Below are positions 60,641 to 64,000 of a stretch of DNA of 64,000 nt, in pieces. This DNA comes from JAGDZR01 sp049115695 (GTDB taxonomy: Bacteria; Bacteroidota; Bacteroidia; Cytophagales; Cyclobacteriaceae), in contig JAGDZR010000001.1 of the NCBI GenBank assembly GCA_049115695.1, positions 124,001 through 188,000 of the forward strand. The letters are read 5' to 3'. The first letter of the stretch is position 1. Each line of letters starts with the position of its first letter. Below the pieces are notes generated by a model that was given only the letters and a program-made list of their open reading frames with translations, searched no databases and was not told the DNA's origin. The translations under genes and the position numbers were made by a program.

Positions 60641-63550
60641 TCATTTCGATCCTTTGCGCTTTGGTCTTTCTTTGGGAGCTTTTATGGTCAACTTAGCATC
60701 AACACTGCTTGAGTTGGAAGAGAACATGACTTTGTACGTTCCTGGTCTCAAATAGGTATTTTCATCATCACCAGCCTTGAAGTCATTCTGCAGTTCATCT
60801 TCAAGGGATGTTTTGTAGGAATCTAATTGGTCTTGATCAATTGTCAGGTTGTAAGACACATAGTTCAGTCCCTTTTGTAGAGAAATGCTAGTCGAGTAAA
60901 CAGTCAAATCTTCTGAATGGACCGATAGCGTTCCGGAGGTTTGCGCTTTTGAATAAATCACAATATCTATTGAGGGAACATTGGGTTCACCCCAGGTCCA
61001 ATAAGACGACCCCCAATTGGAGCGGTAGGGAATGGGATTAATTGGGAACAAGTGTAGGTCCTTGTTAGTAATTGTTGAAGTCATTTGCTGCATGTAGCTC
61101 ATGTTACCTATGAAAATTGATCTGCCATGAGTTCCAATGACCAGGTCCTTGTCTCTGGGATGAATGACCAGATCATGAACAGGTGTGTTAGGAAGATTAC
61201 CAAAGGTCATAAAAGTATTTCCAGCGTCTAATGAGGCATAAACACCATGATCAGTACCTATGTATAACAGGTTTTCATTTTCCGGATCCTCTTTGATCAC
61301 ATTGACAGGTTCCTTGGGTAGGTTTTGCCCAAGGCGTTTCCAGTTGTTTCCATAATCATCGCTCACGTAAATCATTGGATTGAAATTATCCCAACGATAT
61401 CCATTCAGACTGGCGTATACTCGTCCTTCCTTATGTTGAGAAGCAACAACGCGACTTACCCACATGCTCTCAGGTAAACCACTAGTAATTCTTGCCCAGT
61501 TGGCTCCAGCGTCCTTTGAGACGTGAATCAGACCATCGTCACTGCCTACGTAGAGCAATCCAAACTTAATGGGCGACTCAGCTATTGTTGTGAGTGTGCC
61601 ATAACTGACATCACCTTTTTTTCCTCCATTTGTTAAATCACCTGACATGGTTTCAAAATCGTCTCCCTGATTCATTGACCTGTGAAATCTGTTGCTTCCG
61701 AAGTAAATGATGTCCTGATTGTGTGAACTAATTAGAATGGGTGCTTGCCAATTCCATCGATATGGAGATTCTCCCAATTCGTGGATAGGGGTAATGCGCT
61801 TGCGCTGACCGGTTTGTGTATTGATTCTAAAGTAATTGCCAAATTGAAAACCTGTGTAAACGGTAGCATTATCTCTCGAATCAATCTGAACTTGCATGCC
61901 ATCTCCACCCATTAATTCCTCATATGGATACTTGCCATCCTGTTGCCAGTTATTCGAAAACTCATAGGTGCTTGGCCCTTTCCATACCCCATTGTCCTGA
62001 AGACCACCGTAAACATTGTAGGGCTCCTCCATGTCCACGTTCACATAATAAAACTGACCAACTGGTATACTGTTACATTTTGACCAGGTTTCACCATTGT
62101 CTTTCGAAATGTTTATCCCGCCATCATTCCCGAGGATCAAATGTCCTTCTCGATCAGGGTTGATCCAGAGTGCGTGATGGTCAACATGGACATTATCACC
62201 ATTGATGGAAGCCCAGGATTTTCCGCCATCTTCAGATTTCAACACCGGCACGCCCAATATGTAGAGGTGATCCGGATTGAAAGGATTGTGCCTGATTTGA
62301 CCAAAATAGTAGCCATATGAGAAAACCGTTGATTCGATATAATCTTCATGGGTTTTTGCCCAGGAGATTCCGCCATCGTTGGATTGATAAACTTCTGCAC
62401 CTTTTACAGGAGTGTCGAAAAGCATACTATTTGCATCTTCCACATATGCGACCAGATCAGAGGGTTTGATTTTGCCTGCTTTTACATCTGACTTGATGTC
62501 AACAGCATTGTATTTTCTAGGGAATCGCCTTCTGTCCAGGAATTCATTGATGTCATCATTGGCGAGTTGTAAGAATGCTTCTACCGTTATATTTCTCAAT
62601 TTTTCCTTGTCAACGGTATATTCTTTCTTGTCATCAGCAACTCTTCGGTCCTGATTATCGAGTACAACGAATACCTGATCGTTTGCTCCATAGCTTATAC
62701 CAACTCTGCCCATTCCATCTGTGTCAGGAAATCCACTGTCTGAATTGCTGATCAACTGCCAGGTGCTGCCTGCATCGCTTGATTTGTAAAGTCCTGATCC
62801 ATTGCCTGCTTCCACAAAATTCCAGGCTTTACGGTCCTTTTCCCATGCTCCAGCAATTAGCTCATTTGGGTTTTCCGGATTGAACGCTAGTTCAATGATT
62901 CCGGTCCTGTTATTAACGAATAAGGTCTTATTCCATGTCTTCCCACCATCGTCGGATTTATAGATTCCACGTTCCTTATTTTCACTGTAGAGGTGTCCTA
63001 GCGCACCAACCCAGATGATATTGGGATCTGTTGGGTGAATGATGATTCTTCCTACATGCTGTGTTTCGGCCAGTCCAAGGTGTTGCCAGCTTTGACCATT
63101 GTCCTCAGACTTAAAAACACCATATCCTGCATAACTGGAGCGGCTTGAATTATTTTCACCTGATCCAACATAGATGATGTTGTTCTTCCAGTCAACATCG
63201 ATATCTCCGATGGTCATGACTATTTCATTGTCAAAAAGAGGGGTGAAGGAGGCGCCTTCATTTTTTGTTTCCCATAATCCTCCTGATGCGTAGGCAACAT
63301 AGAAGTGAGTGTAATCGTCAGGATCAACGGCAATGTCCACTACACGGCCGCTCATAATTGTTGGGCCAATGTTCTTGAAAGGAATTTGAGTGATCAAAGA
63401 GTTTTCCTCGAGTAATTGTCGTTGTTCATATCCATTCCACCTTTCGGTAGCTGATGTGGGGGCTGGGTAGGTGGATGATTTTTTCTTTCGTTGAGCAGTA
63501 ACTGGCACTGTCACTGCTATTGTCAGAAGGAGGAAAATGAAGTTTTTCAT
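60641..63550 (-). CDS. Exported sortilin/VPS10-like BNR-repeat protein
   Basis: The 969-residue protein has a signal peptide (MKNFIFLLLTIAVTVPVTAQ). Around twelve BNR-type Asp-box repeats of the form S-x-D-x-G-x-[ST]-W follow (KSEDNGQSWQHL, KSDDGGKTWNKT, VSDDYGNNWKRLG), making one or two beta-propellers. The order resembles VPS10/sortilin-type glycosyl-hydrolase-like proteins that are frequent in Bacteroidota and often sit in outer-membrane or secreted complexes. The last 150 residues are beta-sandwich-like. No catalytic residues for a sialidase are evident. Confidence 0.88.
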   Translation of the reverse strand: MKNFIFLLLTIAVTVPVTAQRKKKSSTYPAPTSATERWNGYEQRQLLEENSLITQIPFKNIGPTIMSGRVVDIAVDPDDYTHFYVAYASGGLWETKNEGASFTPLFDNEIVMTIGDIDVDWKNNIIYVGSGENNSSRSSYAGYGVFKSEDNGQSWQHLGLAETQHVGRIIIHPTDPNIIWVGALGHLYSENKERGIYKSDDGGKTWNKTLFVNNRTGIIELAFNPENPNELIAGAWEKDRKAWNFVEAGNGSGLYKSSDAGSTWQLISNSDSGFPDTDGMGRVGISYGANDQVFVVLDNQDRRVADDKKEYTVDKEKLRNITVEAFLQLANDDINEFLDRRRFPRKYNAVDIKSDVKAGKIKPSDLVAYVEDANSMLFDTPVKGAEVYQSNDGGISWAKTHEDYIESTVFSYGYYFGQIRHNPFNPDHLYILGVPVLKSEDGGKSWASINGDNVHVDHHALWINPDREGHLILGNDGGINISKDNGETWSKCNSIPVGQFYYVNVDMEEPYNVYGGLQDNGVWKGPSTYEFSNNWQQDGKYPYEELMGGDGMQVQIDSRDNATVYTGFQFGNYFRINTQTGQRKRITPIHELGESPYRWNWQAPILISSHNQDIIYFGSNRFHRSMNQGDDFETMSGDLTNGGKKGDVSYGTLTTIAESPIKFGLLYVGSDDGLIHVSKDAGANWARITSGLPESMWVSRVVASQHKEGRVYASLNGYRWDNFNPMIYVSDDYGNNWKRLGQNLPKEPVNVIKEDPENENLLYIGTDHGVYASLDAGNTFMTFGNLPNTPVHDLVIHPRDKDLVIGTHGRSIFIGNMSYMQQMTSTITNKDLHLFPINPIPYRSNWGSSYWTWGEPNVPSIDIVIYSKAQTSGTLSVHSEDLTVYSTSISLQKGLNYVSYNLTIDQDQLDSYKTSLEDELQNDFKAGDDENTYLRPGTYKVMFSSNSSSVDAKLTIKAPKERPKRKGSK

Positions 63551-63636
63551 GCTAGATTATTGTGATGTGGAGTAATTTACGGAACAGATAAGCAAAGCCT
63601 ATCTACAATTTTTTAAACCGCATAATAGCACGCTAA

Positions 63637-63978
63637 ATGGTCGAGATTTATCATAATTCCCGATGTGGAAAAAGCCGGCAGACATTAAAACTGCTCGAAG
63701 AAAGAGGAGAGCAAGTGAAGATTGTTGAGTATCTGAAAGAACACCCTGATAAAGCTACTATTAAGACAATTGTTAGTCAATTGGGGATCTCGCCACTTGA
63801 TTTAATAAGAAAGGGTGAGAAAATATTCAAGGAGCAATACAAAGGTAAAAACTTAAGTGATGAGGATTGGATCGATGCGATGGTTGATCATCCAATATTG
63901 ATTGAGAGACCCATTGTGATCAAAGAAGGAAGGGCTGCCCTGGGTCGTCCACCTGAAAACGTACTTGAAATCCTTTGA
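63637..63978 (+). CDS. ArsC-family (arsenate reductase-like / Spx) protein
   Basis: The 113-residue thioredoxin-fold protein has the single active-site Cys in YHNSRCGKSRQTL (Cys10), the ArsC family position. Downstream, IERPIVIKEGRAALGRPPENV carries the conserved Arg positions (Arg60, 94 and 107 equivalents) that bind arsenate. It has no CxxC like Spx, so glutathione/glutaredoxin-dependent arsenate reductase activity is plausible. YffB-type relatives have unknown function. It would supply arsenite for the ArsM/ArsS operon 35 kb away, by inference. Terminus at 63978. Confidence 0.83.
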   Translation: MVEIYHNSRCGKSRQTLKLLEERGEQVKIVEYLKEHPDKATIKTIVSQLGISPLDLIRKGEKIFKEQYKGKNLSDEDWIDAMVDHPILIERPIVIKEGRAALGRPPENVLEIL

Positions 63979-64000
63979 AAGCATTATTCACAGAAGCATT

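Noticed and set aside
1..64000. tRNA, rRNA or CRISPR arrays
   Set aside because: No cloverleaf with a TTCGA loop, no rRNA segment and no regularly spaced repeat series was noticed by eye.

Overview
The window comes from a Bacteroidota genome, most likely a marine or soil Cytophagales-type bacterium. The evidence is the low GC content, an ECF sigma/FecR pair with a DUF4974-like tail, a TonB-dependent receptor with a carboxypeptidase-regulatory N-terminus, paired PD40/OmpA proteins, MORN-repeat and sortilin-type exported proteins, and two promoters matching the Bacteroidota TTG-N19-TAnnTTTG consensus. No rRNA, tRNA, CRISPR array or complete insertion sequence was seen. All assignments rest on reading motifs by eye; no database search was run.

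Layout. 1-7.2 kb: a truncated M43 metalloprotease, the Fe-S pair nfu/mrp, then dnaG, ribBA, a small exported protein and surE. 7.2-12.6 kb: a membrane protein, then ECF sigma, FecR anti-sigma and an STN-domain protein carrying surface-type repeats instead of a TonB barrel. 12.7-20.1 kb: a Crp/Fnr regulator cut by a stop codon in its recognition helix, a TonB-dependent receptor, an M14 peptidase, DinB and DoxX-like proteins, and a di-heme cytochrome c peroxidase relative. 20.2-25.8 kb: a LytTR regulator, a hybrid histidine kinase and a GH3 glucosidase. 25.9-29.1 kb: a compact four-gene arsenosugar-type operon (peroxidase-like protein, radical SAM ArsS, purine nucleoside phosphorylase, methyltransferase ArsM). 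29.2-43 kb: mostly housekeeping genes (MaoC, FabH, paired OmpA proteins, a degenerate SRAP protein, a YheT hydrolase, pyruvate dehydrogenase E2, HslV).

43-52 kb is an accessory region. It has long non-coding gaps, a 224-bp imperfect palindrome, a GC-rich orphan exported gene, a serine hydrolase, a frameshifted small exported protein, a META-like fragment, and a frameshifted AbiEii-type toxin remnant. A putative esterase here sits behind two exact copies and one degenerate copy of a 16-bp operator-like palindrome.

52-57 kb holds the most interesting unit: a PstS-like lipoprotein, a PilJ-domain/CheA-type histidine kinase, CheY, CheX and a SpoIIE-type PP2C phosphatase, closely packed and partly overlapping. 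I read it as a ligand-sensing phosphorelay with phosphatase output. The module is bracketed by an intact VOC gene on the left and a decayed copy of that gene's 3' end on the right, which suggests that it was inserted or duplicated there. 57-64 kb: a second ECF sigma gene overlapped by a gene for a one-helix protein with an outer-membrane-barrel-like C-terminus, a lipoprotein with Ig/cadherin-like repeats, a sortilin/BNR-repeat protein and an ArsC-family reductase.
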